64,000 nt of DNA from the NCBI GenBank assembly GCA_946480465.1, contig CAMLJY010000001.1, positions 62,001-126,000 of the forward strand, written 5' to 3'. Made by a program: the position numbers and the translations under genes. Below, piece after piece: positions 52,940 through 63,598 of this stretch. The first letter of the stretch is position 1. Every line of letters starts with the position of its first letter. The DNA is from an uncultured Burkholderiales bacterium. Its GTDB lineage: Bacteria > Pseudomonadota > Gammaproteobacteria > Burkholderiales > Burkholderiaceae. The notes below the pieces were generated by a model. The model had not been told where the DNA came from and did no database searches. It worked only from the letters and a program-made list of their open reading frames with translations.

Positions 52940-52954
52940 TGGCATGGTGTCTGC
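52940..52954 (+). promoter_or_regulatory. Probable sigma-54 promoter of glnA
   Basis: TGGCATGGTGTCTGC keeps the invariant GG and GC dinucleotides 12 bp apart, as in the -24/-12 consensus TGGCAC-N5-TTGC. It lies 95 bp before the glnA start. With ntrBC downstream this supports nitrogen control. Confidence 0.6.
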
Positions 52955-53049
52955 TACATTCCAGTGCGTCTTTCGAGGGGCCTGCCCCTCGCCGAGAAGA
53001 ACCGCACCCCACCCACTCCCTTTCTCGCGTTCTGCTAGGAGAACCCTTG

Positions 53050-54465
53050 ATGGCCAAGACCGTCGCCGACGTGATGTCGATGGTGAAGGAAAACGAAGTC
53101 AAGTTCGTCGACTTCCGTTTCACCGACACCCGCGGCAAGGAACAACACGTGTCCGTGCCCGTTTCCCATTTCGATGAAGACAAGTTCACGTCGGGACACG
53201 CGTTCGACGGCTCGTCGATCGCCGGCTGGAAGGGCATCGAAGCGTCGGACATGCTGCTGATGCCGGACCCGAACACGGCCAACATCGACCCGTTCTTCGA
53301 AGAACCCACGCTGATCCTGACCTGCGACGTGCTCGAGCCGGGCGACGGCAAGCCGTATGAGCGCGATCCCCGGTCGCTGGCCAAGCGCGCCGAGGCGTAC
53401 CTGAAGTCCTCCGGCATCGGCGACCAGGCCTTCTTCGGTCCCGAGCCCGAGTTCTTCATCTTCGACCAGGTCCAGTGGAACGTGGACATGCAGGGCTGCT
53501 TCGTGAAGGTCACTTCCGAAGAAGCGCCCTGGAGCACCGGCGCCACGCTGGAAGGCGGCAACATGGGCCACCGCCCGGCCGTCAAGGGCGGCTACTTCCC
53601 GGTGCCCCCGGTCGACAGCTTCCAGGACATGCGCTCGGAGATGTGCCTGATCCTCGAATCGATGGGCATCCCGGTCGAAGTGCACCACCACGAGGTGGCG
53701 GCCCCGGGCCAGAACGAGCTGGGCACGAAGTTCAGCACCCTGGTCCAGCGCGCTGACTGGCTGCAGCTGCAGAAGTACGTGATCCACAACGTCGCCCACG
53801 CCTACGGGAAGACCGCGACCTTCATGCCCAAGCCCATCGTCGGCGACAACGGCTCGGGCATGCACGTGCACCAGTCGGTCTGGAAGGACGGGAAGAACCT
53901 GTTCGCTGGCGACGGCTACGGCGGCCTGAGCGAGTTCGCGCTGTACTACATCGGCGGCATCATCAAGCACGCCCGCGCGCTGAACGCCATCACCAACCCC
54001 GGCACCAACAGCTACAAGCGCCTGGTGCCCGGCTTCGAAGCCCCGGTGAAGCTGGCCTACTCGGCTCGCAATCGCTCGGCCTCGATCCGCATTCCGTACG
54101 TGGCCAACCCGAAGGGCCGCCGCATCGAAGCGCGCTTCCCGGATCCTCTGTGCAACCCGTACCTCGGCTTCTCGGCGCTGCTGATGGCGGGCCTGGACGG
54201 CGTGGAGAACAAGATCCACCCGGGCGAAGCCGCCACCAAGGACCTGTACCACCTGCCGCCGGAAGAAGACGCGAAGATCCCGACCGTCTGCCACAGCCTG
54301 GACCAGGCCCTCGAGTACCTCGACAAGGACCGCGCGTTCCTGACCAAGGGCGGCGTGTTCACCGATTCCTACATCGACGCCTACATCGAGCTGAAGATGC
54401 AGGAAGTGACCCGCTTCCGCATGACCACGCACCCGCTGGAATTCGACCTGTACTACAGCCTGTGA
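53050..54465 (+). CDS. glnA: Type I glutamine synthetase (GlnA)
   Basis: The 471-residue product is GSI-beta: [42 protein letters not shown]/glutamate site [31 protein letters not shown], and [16 protein letters not shown]. Tyr400 in [10 protein letters not shown] is the GlnE adenylylation site. It makes glutamine from glutamate and ammonia with ATP. The ATG at 53050 is preferred over TTG at 53047 because it gives the family length and follows AGGAG. A sigma-54 promoter with NtrC sites precedes it, and a terminator follows. Confidence 0.97.
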   Translation: MAKTVADVMSMVKENEVKFVDFRFTDTRGKEQHVSVPVSHFDEDKFTSGHAFDGSSIAGWKGIEASDMLLMPDPNTANIDPFFEEPTLILTCDVLEPGDGKPYERDPRSLAKRAEAYLKSSGIGDQAFFGPEPEFFIFDQVQWNVDMQGCFVKVTSEEAPWSTGATLEGGNMGHRPAVKGGYFPVPPVDSFQDMRSEMCLILESMGIPVEVHHHEVAAPGQNELGTKFSTLVQRADWLQLQKYVIHNVAHAYGKTATFMPKPIVGDNGSGMHVHQSVWKDGKNLFAGDGYGGLSEFALYYIGGIIKHARALNAITNPGTNSYKRLVPGFEAPVKLAYSARNRSASIRIPYVANPKGRRIEARFPDPLCNPYLGFSALLMAGLDGVENKIHPGEAATKDLYHLPPEEDAKIPTVCHSLDQALEYLDKDRAFLTKGGVFTDSYIDAYIELKMQEVTRFRMTTHPLEFDLYYSL

Positions 54466-54491
54466 TCACCGCTTGCGGTGTTCGTTGACAG

Positions 54492-54516
54492 GGGCGGCCT
54501 CAGGGCCGCCCTTTTT
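54492..54516 (+). terminator. Rho-independent terminator after glnA
   Basis: GGGCGGCC-TCAG-GGCCGCCC forms an 8-bp GC stem with a 4-base loop, followed by five T residues. It stands 27 bp past the glnA stop, so glnA can be expressed apart from ntrBC. Confidence 0.85.
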
Positions 54517-54553
54517 CATGCTGCGAGAGAATGAGCGCAGATTGGAGATCCCG

Positions 54554-55081
54554 ATGAAGCGCCCGCTGATCGCACTCACGCTCCTCGTCGCCGCGGCCGC
54601 GCAGGCGCAGTCGCCGGCCCCTGCGCCGGCAGCCGCTGGCGCGTCCGTTGCGGTTTATCGCTGCCCCGGCCCGCCCGTGCTCTACACCGACCAGATCACG
54701 CCCGCCGAAGCGCGCGAACGCGGCTGCCGCCTGATCGAAGGCACGCCCGTCACCGTCATCCAGATGCCGAAGCCGCGGCCCGCGGCCCCGCAGGCCAACG
54801 GCGCCTCGCCCGCGCGCGGCGGCGCCGACAGCCGCGTCGACCAGACCGCGCAGCGCCAGCGTGACGCGGAGGCGCGCCGCATCCTCGAGGCCGAGCTGAA
54901 GCGCGAGGAAGAGAAGCTGGCGGCGCTGAAGCGCGAGTACAACAACGGCGAGCCCGAGCGCCTGGGCAGCGAGCGCAATTACCAGACCTACATCGATCGC
55001 GTCGCCGGCCTGAAGGCCAGCATCACGCGCAGCGAAAGCGACATCGCCGCACTGAAGCGCGAGATCGCCAAGCTGCCATGA
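54554..55081 (+). CDS. Small exported protein with C-terminal coiled coil
   Basis: The 175-residue product has a signal peptide (LIALTLLVAAAAQAQ). A cysteine pair lies in a segment VAVYRCPGPPVLYTDQITPA and RERGCRLIEG, like DUF4124-type domains. A C-terminal charged coiled coil follows (LEAELKREEEKLAALKREYN). Function is unknown, but the gene lies between glnA and ntrB and overlaps the latter by 4 bp, so it is cotranscribed with ntrB. Confidence 0.75.
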   Translation: MKRPLIALTLLVAAAAQAQSPAPAPAAAGASVAVYRCPGPPVLYTDQITPAEARERGCRLIEGTPVTVIQMPKPRPAAPQANGASPARGGADSRVDQTAQRQRDAEARRILEAELKREEEKLAALKREYNNGEPERLGSERNYQTYIDRVAGLKASITRSESDIAALKREIAKLP

Positions 55082-56166
55082 GCGCCGCAGGCGAGGCGCC
55101 GGCGAGCAGCCGCTTCGAGGCGCTCGACCTGCTGGCGACGATGGTGGCCGTGGCGGCCGGGGATGGCTCGCTGCACTACGTCAACGCGATGTTCGAGACC
55201 GTCGCGGGCTTGTCGCGCAAGAGCCTGATGCGCTCGCAGCTCTTCGACTGGTTCGCCGAAAGCGCGCAGTTGCGCGAGACGCTGACGGCGGTGCTGCGCA
55301 ACGAGATCGCCACCGGCCGCTTCGACGGCACGCTGCGCCGCACGCCGCTGGCCGCGCATGAACTGCTGCCGGTGCACGTCATCGTCACGCAGATCGACCA
55401 CCGCCGCGACCTGGCCTTGGTCGAGATGCTGGAGATCGAGCAGCAGACGCGGCAGGACCGCGAGGAGCGCTCGATCGGCCAGGTGCAGGCCAACAAGGAA
55501 CTGATCCGCAACCTGGCGCACGAGATCAAGAACCCGCTGGGCGGCATCCGCGGCGCGGCGCAGCTGCTGGCGATGGACTTGCAGTCGAAGGAGCTGACCG
55601 AGTACACCAACGTCATCATCCGCGAGGCCGACCGCCTGCAGGCCCTGGTCGACCGGCTGCTGGCGCCGCATCGGCGGCCGCACGTGGTGGCCGACGTCAA
55701 CATCCACGAAGTGTGCGAGCGGGTGCGGGCGCTGATCCTGGCCGAGTTCCCGCAGGGCCTGAAGGTCCTGCGCGATTACGACACCTCGATCCCCGACTTC
55801 CGCGGCGACCGCGAGCAGCTGATCCAGGCCGTGCTCAACATCGCGCAGAACGCGGCGCTGGCGCTGGCCGAGCGCATCGCCGCGGGGGATGCGCGCATCG
55901 TGCTGCGGACCCGCGTGGCGCGGCAGGTCACCATCGGCAAGCAGCGCTTCCGACTGGCACTGGAATTGCATATCGAGGACAACGGTCCGGGCGTGCCCGA
56001 CGAGATCCGCGATCGCATCTTCTATCCCCTGGTCTCAGGGCGGGAGGGCGGTTCGGGTCTGGGGCTGACGCTGGCGCAAACGTACGTCCAGCAGCACTTG
56101 GGAATGATCGAGTGCGACAGCGTGCCCGGCCGGACCTTGTTCAAGATCACGATACCGCTGCCCTGA
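55078..56166 (+). CDS. glnL: Nitrogen regulation sensor histidine kinase NtrB (GlnL)
   Basis: The 362-residue product lacks membrane segments, has an N-terminal PAS-like domain (about 12-120, LDLLATMVAVAAGDGSLHYV), His148 in LAHEIKNPLGGIRGAAQLLA, and ATPase motifs (NIAQNAALALAERI, DNGPGVPDEIRDRIFYPLVS, GSGLGLTLAQTYV). It phosphorylates NtrC under nitrogen limitation and is controlled by PII. Its start overlaps the preceding gene (ATGA). NtrC is 230 bp away rather than adjacent, because palindromic repeats fill the spacer. Confidence 0.94.
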   Translation: MSAAGEAPASSRFEALDLLATMVAVAAGDGSLHYVNAMFETVAGLSRKSLMRSQLFDWFAESAQLRETLTAVLRNEIATGRFDGTLRRTPLAAHELLPVHVIVTQIDHRRDLALVEMLEIEQQTRQDREERSIGQVQANKELIRNLAHEIKNPLGGIRGAAQLLAMDLQSKELTEYTNVIIREADRLQALVDRLLAPHRRPHVVADVNIHEVCERVRALILAEFPQGLKVLRDYDTSIPDFRGDREQLIQAVLNIAQNAALALAERIAAGDARIVLRTRVARQVTIGKQRFRLALELHIEDNGPGVPDEIRDRIFYPLVSGREGGSGLGLTLAQTYVQQHLGMIECDSVPGRTLFKITIPLP

Positions 56167-56293
56167 ATGGACTGCATGCCACTTCATCCCGGCGCCTTGC
56201 GCCAAGTTCGTCGCATGAATCCGGCCCACCCCAGCGGACGCCGCGGAACCGGCTCTGCCGGGCCGCTGGCGTGCCTTGCAGGCCGCACCGTCC

Positions 56294-56393
56294 CTGGCGG
56301 GCCGGCCGCTCGCCAGGCATCAAAGGTCCATGGGACCTTCGATGTCCGCGCTTGCCCCCCTCGGGGGGAGGCGCCGAAGGCGCTTCGGGGGGG
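56294..56393 (+). repeat. Mosaic of palindromes between ntrB and ntrC
   Basis: Four or more inverted repeats lie in tandem: CTGGCG..CGCCAG (56294-56316), AAGGTCC-ATG-GGACCTT (56323-56339), CCCCCC-TC-GGGGGG (56355-56368) and GCGCC-GAA-GGCGC overlapping CGAAG-GCG-CTTCG (56371-56387). The last ends in a G run that serves as the ntrC ribosome site. The type resembles dispersed extragenic palindromes of Burkholderiales. Confidence 0.75.
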
Positions 56394-56396
56394 GCG

Positions 56397-57914
<1,518 letters not shown>

Positions 57915-58049
57915 GCCGCCCGGGCGTAAAGGCGAGGGTGGGGGCCGCGGCGGCGCGGCTGTCACGCTCGCCGTGCCTCGCGGCCTGCCGCTGGTTTGGC
58001 GCTGCCGCCGTGGCGGCGCGTCGGGTGCTTGCCTCGGGCTCTGCGAGGG

Positions 58050-58109
58050 GCTCTCGGTGATGCTCTCGGTGGTGCTCTCGGTGGTGCTCTCAGTGGTGCT
58101 GTCAGTGGC
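58050..58109. repeat. 12-bp tandem repeat, five copies
   Basis: GCTCTCGGTGAT, GCTCTCGGTGGT (twice), GCTCTCAGTGGT and GCTGTCAGTGGC follow directly. The stop codon of the leftward gene 58102-58737 lies in the last copy. Confidence 0.9.
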
Positions 58110-58737
58110 GGGAGTCGTCCCAGCGCGGGCTGTGCAGCGGCATCGAGCCGGTCCAGCTGCGCTCGACCTCGTCGAACTCGGAGTGCGACGCTTCCATCAC
58201 CTCCACCGCAGCGGCATCCGCCGCCGCGCCGTGCAGCGTGACCGGGGCGGTGACGCTCTTGGCGACGTTGCGCAGCGCGATCGCCTCGACCAGGCGGGTG
58301 CGCAGGGCGCGCAGCGCGTCGCGCGGTTCGTCCGCCTGCAGGGTTTCCAGCTGCTCCAGGCCGCGCTGCAGCACGTTGGCCGACAGGCGCAGCAACGCGC
58401 GGGAGCCGTGCTTGCGCAGCGAGCGCTCGATGTGGGCCAGGTGCGGCATCAGCCTGCGCAGGGCCGGCCGCTCCTTCATCAGCGCGTGCAGCGCACGGTG
58501 CGCCGCACGCAGTGCCTGGCCGCGGCTTTCCACGATGGGCGCCGCGGCCGGGATGGACGAACTGGGCGGCACCAGCGTGGCGCCGCTGCCGTGGTCCGGG
58601 GGGAAGAAGCGCCCGCGCAGCCAGGCCAGCGGGCGGAAACGTTCGAGGCGGACGCGTTGCGCCTCAGGTTCGTGCTTCGGCGCGACCTGGGTCGCGACCA
58701 GGGCGTCAGTGAGATAACTCGACGGGGCGTCCCTCAT
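58102..58737 (-). CDS. Hypothetical protein, mainly helical
   Basis: The 211-residue product begins RDAPSSYLTDALVATQVAPK and has basic and proline-rich N-terminal parts. A helical centre follows (LRAAHRALHALMKERPALRR, LAHIERSLRKHGSRALLRLS), then a C-terminal acidic region ending VEVMEASHSEFDEVERSWTG. The segment ASHSEFDEVERSWTG looks conserved. No signal or membrane segment is seen. I cannot assign a family. Its stop codon lies within the 12-bp tandem repeat. Confidence 0.65.
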   Translation of the reverse strand: MRDAPSSYLTDALVATQVAPKHEPEAQRVRLERFRPLAWLRGRFFPPDHGSGATLVPPSSSIPAAAPIVESRGQALRAAHRALHALMKERPALRRLMPHLAHIERSLRKHGSRALLRLSANVLQRGLEQLETLQADEPRDALRALRTRLVEAIALRNVAKSVTAPVTLHGAAADAAAVEVMEASHSEFDEVERSWTGSMPLHSPRWDDSRH

Positions 58738-58846
58738 GGTCTTGTTGCCGCCAGTGGCAGCCCGAAACGATTCGATGCAGCGGGCGATGATGCCACGCGA
58801 GGGGGGTCGCCGGAACCGCGCTTACACCCCCCTACCAGCCATGGAG

Positions 58847-61800
58847 TTAGGGATGGTCGGCAGCGACGTTCGGTGCTCTCGCGGCGGCGCCGGCCTGTGG
58901 CGGCGGGTCGTCGACGATCGGCCCGCGCCCGCTCCAGCGGTCCAGCGCCAGGTAGATCACCGGCGTGATGTACAGCGTGACCGCCTGCGAGACGATCAGC
59001 CCGCCCACCACCGCCAGGCCCAGCGGTTGCCGCAGCTCCGCGCCGGCGCCGATGCCGAGCGCGATCGGCAACGCGCCCATCAGCGCGGCCAGCGTCGTCA
59101 TCATGATCGGCCGCAGGCGCAGCAGGCAGGCCTGGCGGATCGCTTCCGCCGGCGCCAGGCCCTCGCCGCGCTGCGCATCCAGCGCGAAGTCGATCATCAT
59201 GATCGCGTTCTTCTTGACGATGCCGATCAGCATCAGGATGCCGATGGTGGCGATCAGCGTCAGGTCCTTGCCGAAGAAGGTGAGCGTCAGCAGCGCGCCC
59301 ACCACGGCCGAGGGCAGGCCGGCCAGGATGGTCAGCGGGTGGATGTAGCTCTCGTACAGCACGCCCAGCAGCAGGTAGATCACCAGCACCGCGACGATCA
59401 GCAGCACCGCCTGGCCGCCCTGCGCATCCTGGAACACCGCCGCGTCGCCGCCGTAGCTGGTGACGATGGTGGGCGGCAGCTTCATCTCGGCGACGAAGCC
59501 TTCCAGCCTCTTCGTCGCGTCACCCAGTGCCACGCCCGGCGCCAGGTTGAACGACAGCGTGATGGCCTGCAGCTGGCCCTGGTGATTGACGGCTGTGGGG
59601 CCGATGGTGCGCTCGACGCTGGCGAAGGACGACAGCGGCACCAGCGCGCCGCCCTTGCCGCGCATGTACAGGCGGCTGAAGGCGTCCTCGAACTGGCGGT
59701 CCATGTCGGCCGCTTCCATGATCACCTGGTAGCTGTTGGCCGGGCCGTAGATGGTGGCCACCTGCCGCTGGCCGTAGGCGGTGTACAGCGTGCTGCGCAG
59801 GTCGGCCATCGAGACGCCGAGCAGCTCGGCGCGGTCGCGGTCGATGCGCAGCGAAGCCTGCAGGCCGCGCAGCTGCGAATCGCTGGTGACGTCGCGGAAC
59901 AGCGGGTCGCGGCCCATGCGGTCGGCCAGGCGGGTGGCCCAGTCGTTCAGTGCGTCGGCGCTGACGCTTTGCAGCGTGTACTGGTAGCGGCTCTTGGCGG
60001 AGCGGCCACCCAGCTGCAGGTTCTGCACCGGGCGCATGTAGACGGCCACGCCGGGTACCGCGCGCATCTGGCGGCGCAGGCGGTCGACCACCTCGGTCAT
60101 GTGCGGGCGCTCGGCGCGTGGCTTCAGGGTGACGAAGGCGCGGCCGGTGTTCTGCCCGCCGCCGCCACCGCCCACGCGCGTGCCGACGGCGGCCACCGCC
60201 GGATCGCCGCGCAGGATGCCGCCGACGCGTTCGGTCAGCGCTTCCATCGCGGGGAAGGAGATGTCCTCCGCGGCTTCCACCGTGACCAGGACCTGGCCGA
60301 TGTCCTCCTCCGGGAAGAAGCCCTTGGGGATGGTGACGAAGAGCACCGCGGTGAGCACGAAGCTGCCGATGGCGACTGCGCCGATGACCCAGCGGTGCGC
60401 CAGCGACCAGTCCAGCGTGCGCGCGTACAGGTTCAGCACGGCCGTGAAGCCGCGCTCGAAGACGCGGCCCAGGGCTGACTCTTCCGTCGCCTCGTGGTGG
60501 CGCAGGAAGCGGCTGGCCAGCATCGGCACCAGCGTCAGCGAGACCACCGCCGACACCAGGATCGCCAGGCCCACGACCACCGCGAACTCGTGGAACAGCA
60601 GGCCGATGACGCCCGGCATGAAGAAGATCGGGATCAGCACCGCGACGAGCGACACCGAGATCGACATGATCGTGAAGGCCATCTCGCGCGCGCCGCGCAA
60701 GGCGGCCTGGAACGGCGGCATGCCGGCCTCGACGTGGCGCACGATGTTCTCGAGCATCACGATCGCGTCGTCGACCACCAGGCCCACCGCGAGCGTGAGG
60801 CCCAGCAGCGAGATGTTGTCCAGGCTGTAGCCCAGCGGGTACAGCAGCGAGACGGCGCCGATCAGCGAGATCGGCAGCGACAACGCGGGGATCACCGTGG
60901 CCGCGGCGCGGCGCAGGAACAGGAAGATCACCAGGATCACCAGCACGATGGTGCCGGCCAGCGTCAGGTTGACGTCGTGCAGCGCTTCGCGGATCGACCG
61001 CGAGCGGTCGTTCAGCGTCGAGATCGTCACCGAGTCCGGCAACTGCTCCTTGAAGCGCGGCAGCGTCGCCAGCACGCGGTCGACCACCTGCACCGTGTTC
61101 GCATCGGGCTGGCGCTGGATGGCCAGCGTGACGCTGGGCTCGCCGGCGTAGGTGGAGCTGTTCTTCAGCGTGTCGAAGCTGTCCTGCACGTCCGCCACGT
61201 CGCGCAGGCGCACGGGGGTGCCTTCGCGGGTGGCGACGATGATGTTCGCGAACTCGCGCGCGGTGGCCAACTGGCGGTTGGCCTGCACCGTCAGCGTCTG
61301 CTGCGGGCCGTCGAGGACGCCCACGGGCGTGTTCGGGTTGGCGGCGGCCACGGCGGCGCGCAGTTCATCGAGCGCCAGGTTGCGTTCGGCCAAGGCCTGG
61401 GGGCGCACCTTGATCCGCACCGCGTAGCGCCTTTGCCCAAAGATTGCTACCTGGGCCACGCCGGTGATCGTCGACAGCGTGGGCGCGATCAGGTTCTCGG
61501 CGTACTCGTTCAGCTCCGCCAGGCCCATCGACGGCGACTGCAGCGCCACCAGCAGCACCGGCGCATCCGCCGGGTTGACTTTGCGGTACGAGGGCTGGCT
61601 GGTCATCTCCGACGGCAGCGAGCGCTGGGCGCGGAAGAGGGCGGCCTGCACGTCCACCGCGGCCGCGTCGATGTTGCGGGAGGCCTCGAACTCCAGCGTC
61701 ACCGACGTGGTGCCCAGCGTGTTGGTCGAGCTGATGGTGCTCAGGCCCGCGATGGTCGAGAACTGCTTCTCCAGCGGCAGCGCGACCGAGCTGGCCATGG

Positions 61801-61972
61801 TGTCCGGCGAGGCGCCGGGCAGGCTGGCGCTGACCTGGATCACCGGCGTGTCGTAGCGCGGCAGCGCGGCCACCGGGATGTCCTTCAGCGCCACCAGGCC
61901 GGCCATCACGACCGCGATGTTGAGCAGCACCGTCATCACCGGACGGCGGATGAAGAGGTCGGTGAAGGCCAT
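58847..61972 (-). CDS. RND efflux pump inner-membrane transporter (MdtB/MdtC-like HAE1 family)
   Basis: The 1041-residue product has the twelve-helix RND plan: first helix VMTVLLNIAVVMAGLVALKD, large periplasmic loops (FSTIAGLSTISSTNTLGTTS), and the proton relay aspartates in the fourth helix (GLVVDDAIVMLENI). The second half repeats with MLIGIVKKNAIMMIDFALDA. Length and the motif of the N-terminus (FTDLFIRRPVMTVLLNIAVV) fit the MdtBC/HAE1 type. It would expel lipophilic drugs or metabolites in a tripartite pump with the adaptor gene 18 bp upstream. No outer-membrane factor is present. Confidence 0.93.
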   Translation of the reverse strand: MAFTDLFIRRPVMTVLLNIAVVMAGLVALKDIPVAALPRYDTPVIQVSASLPGASPDTMASSVALPLEKQFSTIAGLSTISSTNTLGTTSVTLEFEASRNIDAAAVDVQAALFRAQRSLPSEMTSQPSYRKVNPADAPVLLVALQSPSMGLAELNEYAENLIAPTLSTITGVAQVAIFGQRRYAVRIKVRPQALAERNLALDELRAAVAAANPNTPVGVLDGPQQTLTVQANRQLATAREFANIIVATREGTPVRLRDVADVQDSFDTLKNSSTYAGEPSVTLAIQRQPDANTVQVVDRVLATLPRFKEQLPDSVTISTLNDRSRSIREALHDVNLTLAGTIVLVILVIFLFLRRAAATVIPALSLPISLIGAVSLLYPLGYSLDNISLLGLTLAVGLVVDDAIVMLENIVRHVEAGMPPFQAALRGAREMAFTIMSISVSLVAVLIPIFFMPGVIGLLFHEFAVVVGLAILVSAVVSLTLVPMLASRFLRHHEATEESALGRVFERGFTAVLNLYARTLDWSLAHRWVIGAVAIGSFVLTAVLFVTIPKGFFPEEDIGQVLVTVEAAEDISFPAMEALTERVGGILRGDPAVAAVGTRVGGGGGGQNTGRAFVTLKPRAERPHMTEVVDRLRRQMRAVPGVAVYMRPVQNLQLGGRSAKSRYQYTLQSVSADALNDWATRLADRMGRDPLFRDVTSDSQLRGLQASLRIDRDRAELLGVSMADLRSTLYTAYGQRQVATIYGPANSYQVIMEAADMDRQFEDAFSRLYMRGKGGALVPLSSFASVERTIGPTAVNHQGQLQAITLSFNLAPGVALGDATKRLEGFVAEMKLPPTIVTSYGGDAAVFQDAQGGQAVLLIVAVLVIYLLLGVLYESYIHPLTILAGLPSAVVGALLTLTFFGKDLTLIATIGILMLIGIVKKNAIMMIDFALDAQRGEGLAPAEAIRQACLLRLRPIMMTTLAALMGALPIALGIGAGAELRQPLGLAVVGGLIVSQAVTLYITPVIYLALDRWSGRGPIVDDPPPQAGAAARAPNVAADHP

Positions 61973-61990
61973 GGCCGCGCCTTTTGACCG

Positions 61991-63322
61991 TCAGGATGCG
62001 GGCATGCCGCTGCCACGTGCGGCGCCGGCGGAGGCGCCGGATGCGGTGCCCGCCACCACCCCCGCGGCCCCACCCGCGCCGCCAGCGCCGCCAGCGCCCT
62101 TGCCGCCGCCGCGGCGATCGGTGCCGCTCTGCCACGGCGTGGGCCGCACGCTGCTGCCCGGGCGCACGTTCTGCTTGCCCTCGACGACCACGCGCTCGCC
62201 TTCCTGCAGGCCCTCGACGACGACGAACTCGCCGATCGGCATGCGCGACTGCACCGGGCGCGATTCAACCGTCGAGTCCGCCTTCACGACGTAGACCGAG
62301 CGGTCGTTGCCGCGGATGACCAGCGCCGCCTGCGGGATCACCAGCGCGCCGGCCATCGTGCGCGTCGTCAGGTGCACGTTGACGTACTGGCCCGGCCACA
62401 GCGCCTGCGCCGGGTTGGCCAGCTCGGCCTTGACCTTGATGGTGCCGGTGGGCGTGTCGACCGCGTTGTCGACGAAGACCACCTTGCCACGCAGCGGTGC
62501 GGCCGCAGGCGCGGCGCCGCGGCCACGGTCGGCGGGCATGCCGGGGGCGGACACGGCCACCTCGGTGCCGGTGTCCTGTGCGCTGCCGCCGGGCGTACGC
62601 AGCAGCGCCGCCAGCTGCGATTCGGGCACGCTGAAGGAGACGCCGATCGGGTCGATCTGCTTGATGCCCACCAGCGCCGTGCCGCCGGGTTGCACCAGCG
62701 AGCCGCGGTGCACTGCCACCGCACCGATGCGGCCGGCCAGTGGTGCGCTGATGGTGCCGAAGCTCAGGTCCACCTCCGCCGCGCGCAGGGCGGCCTGCGA
62801 GGCGGCGACGGTGGCGCGCTGCGCGTCCAGGCTGGCGCGCACCGTGTCGGCCGCGCTCTGGGCGATGAAGTTCTCGGTCCGCAGTTCCTGTGCGCGCTTC
62901 CATTGCCGCTCCAGGTCGGCCAGCGTGGCCTGGTCCTTCAGCAGCTGGGCGCGGGCACGGTCGGCGTTGGCCTGCTGGGCCCGCACGTCGAGCCTGAAGA
63001 GTGGCTGGCCGCGCCTGACGAAGTCGCCGTCCTTGACCAGCACCTCGGCGATGGTGCCCGAGAGCTGCGGGCGCACGTCCACCGCGTCCAGCGCGACGAC
63101 CGTGCCGGCGGCCTCGACGGTGACGGGCACGTCGCGCTTCTGCGCCGCGAAGACGCTGACGGCGGTGGCACCGCGGCCGGCGCCGGAGGCCGCTGCAGAG
63201 GCGGTTGAACCGGCTGGTGCCGATGCCGTGGTGCCTTCGGACCCTGAGCGTTGGCAGCCCGCGAGCGCAGCGGCACCGAGCACGCTGAGCGCCAGGATCC
63301 CGGCGACTGGTTGTTGGTTCAT
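61991..63322 (-). CDS. RND efflux periplasmic adaptor lipoprotein (MdtA-like)
   Basis: The 443-residue product has a lipobox LAGC (Cys23) after MNQQPVAGILALSVLGAA, then the adaptor layout: VVALDAVDVRPQLSGTIAEV (first lipoyl half), a helical hairpin (ANADRARAQLLKDQATLADL), second lipoyl half (LSFGTISAPLAGRIGAVAVH) and a beta-barrel domain (ALWPGQYVNVHLTTR). A glycine-rich tail follows residue 400. It links the RND pump to an outer-membrane channel. The start at 63322 is chosen because it puts the lipobox at residue 20-23. Confidence 0.93.
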   Translation of the reverse strand: MNQQPVAGILALSVLGAAALAGCQRSGSEGTTASAPAGSTASAAASGAGRGATAVSVFAAQKRDVPVTVEAAGTVVALDAVDVRPQLSGTIAEVLVKDGDFVRRGQPLFRLDVRAQQANADRARAQLLKDQATLADLERQWKRAQELRTENFIAQSAADTVRASLDAQRATVAASQAALRAAEVDLSFGTISAPLAGRIGAVAVHRGSLVQPGGTALVGIKQIDPIGVSFSVPESQLAALLRTPGGSAQDTGTEVAVSAPGMPADRGRGAAPAAAPLRGKVVFVDNAVDTPTGTIKVKAELANPAQALWPGQYVNVHLTTRTMAGALVIPQAALVIRGNDRSVYVVKADSTVESRPVQSRMPIGEFVVVEGLQEGERVVVEGKQNVRPGSSVRPTPWQSGTDRRGGGKGAGGAGGAGGAAGVVAGTASGASAGAARGSGMPAS

Positions 63323-63598
63323 GGTGTTGGTGTGGCGCCTCCCGCGGCCCGTCCGAAACACTATCACCGCGTCAGGGCTGCCGTATTGCCCGCGTGTTGC
63401 TGGACCGGGTTTCCTCCGGGCAGCCGTGGGCAGGCGGCAGGCCTGCCTCAGGCGCCTGCTCAAGTGCCGGCGTCAGTCAGTACGGGCGCCCCGCGCGGCG
63501 TCACGTCACGTGTGCGCTCCGGCCATTCCACCCAGCACAGGCCGATGCCGGCCACGCCGAAATCCACTGGTTCGAGGCCGCGGTCGATGGCCGCGTTG

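Noticed and set aside
53047..53049. TTG start for glnA
   Set aside because: The next codon, ATG at 53050, gives the exact family length of 471 and better spacing from AGGAG.
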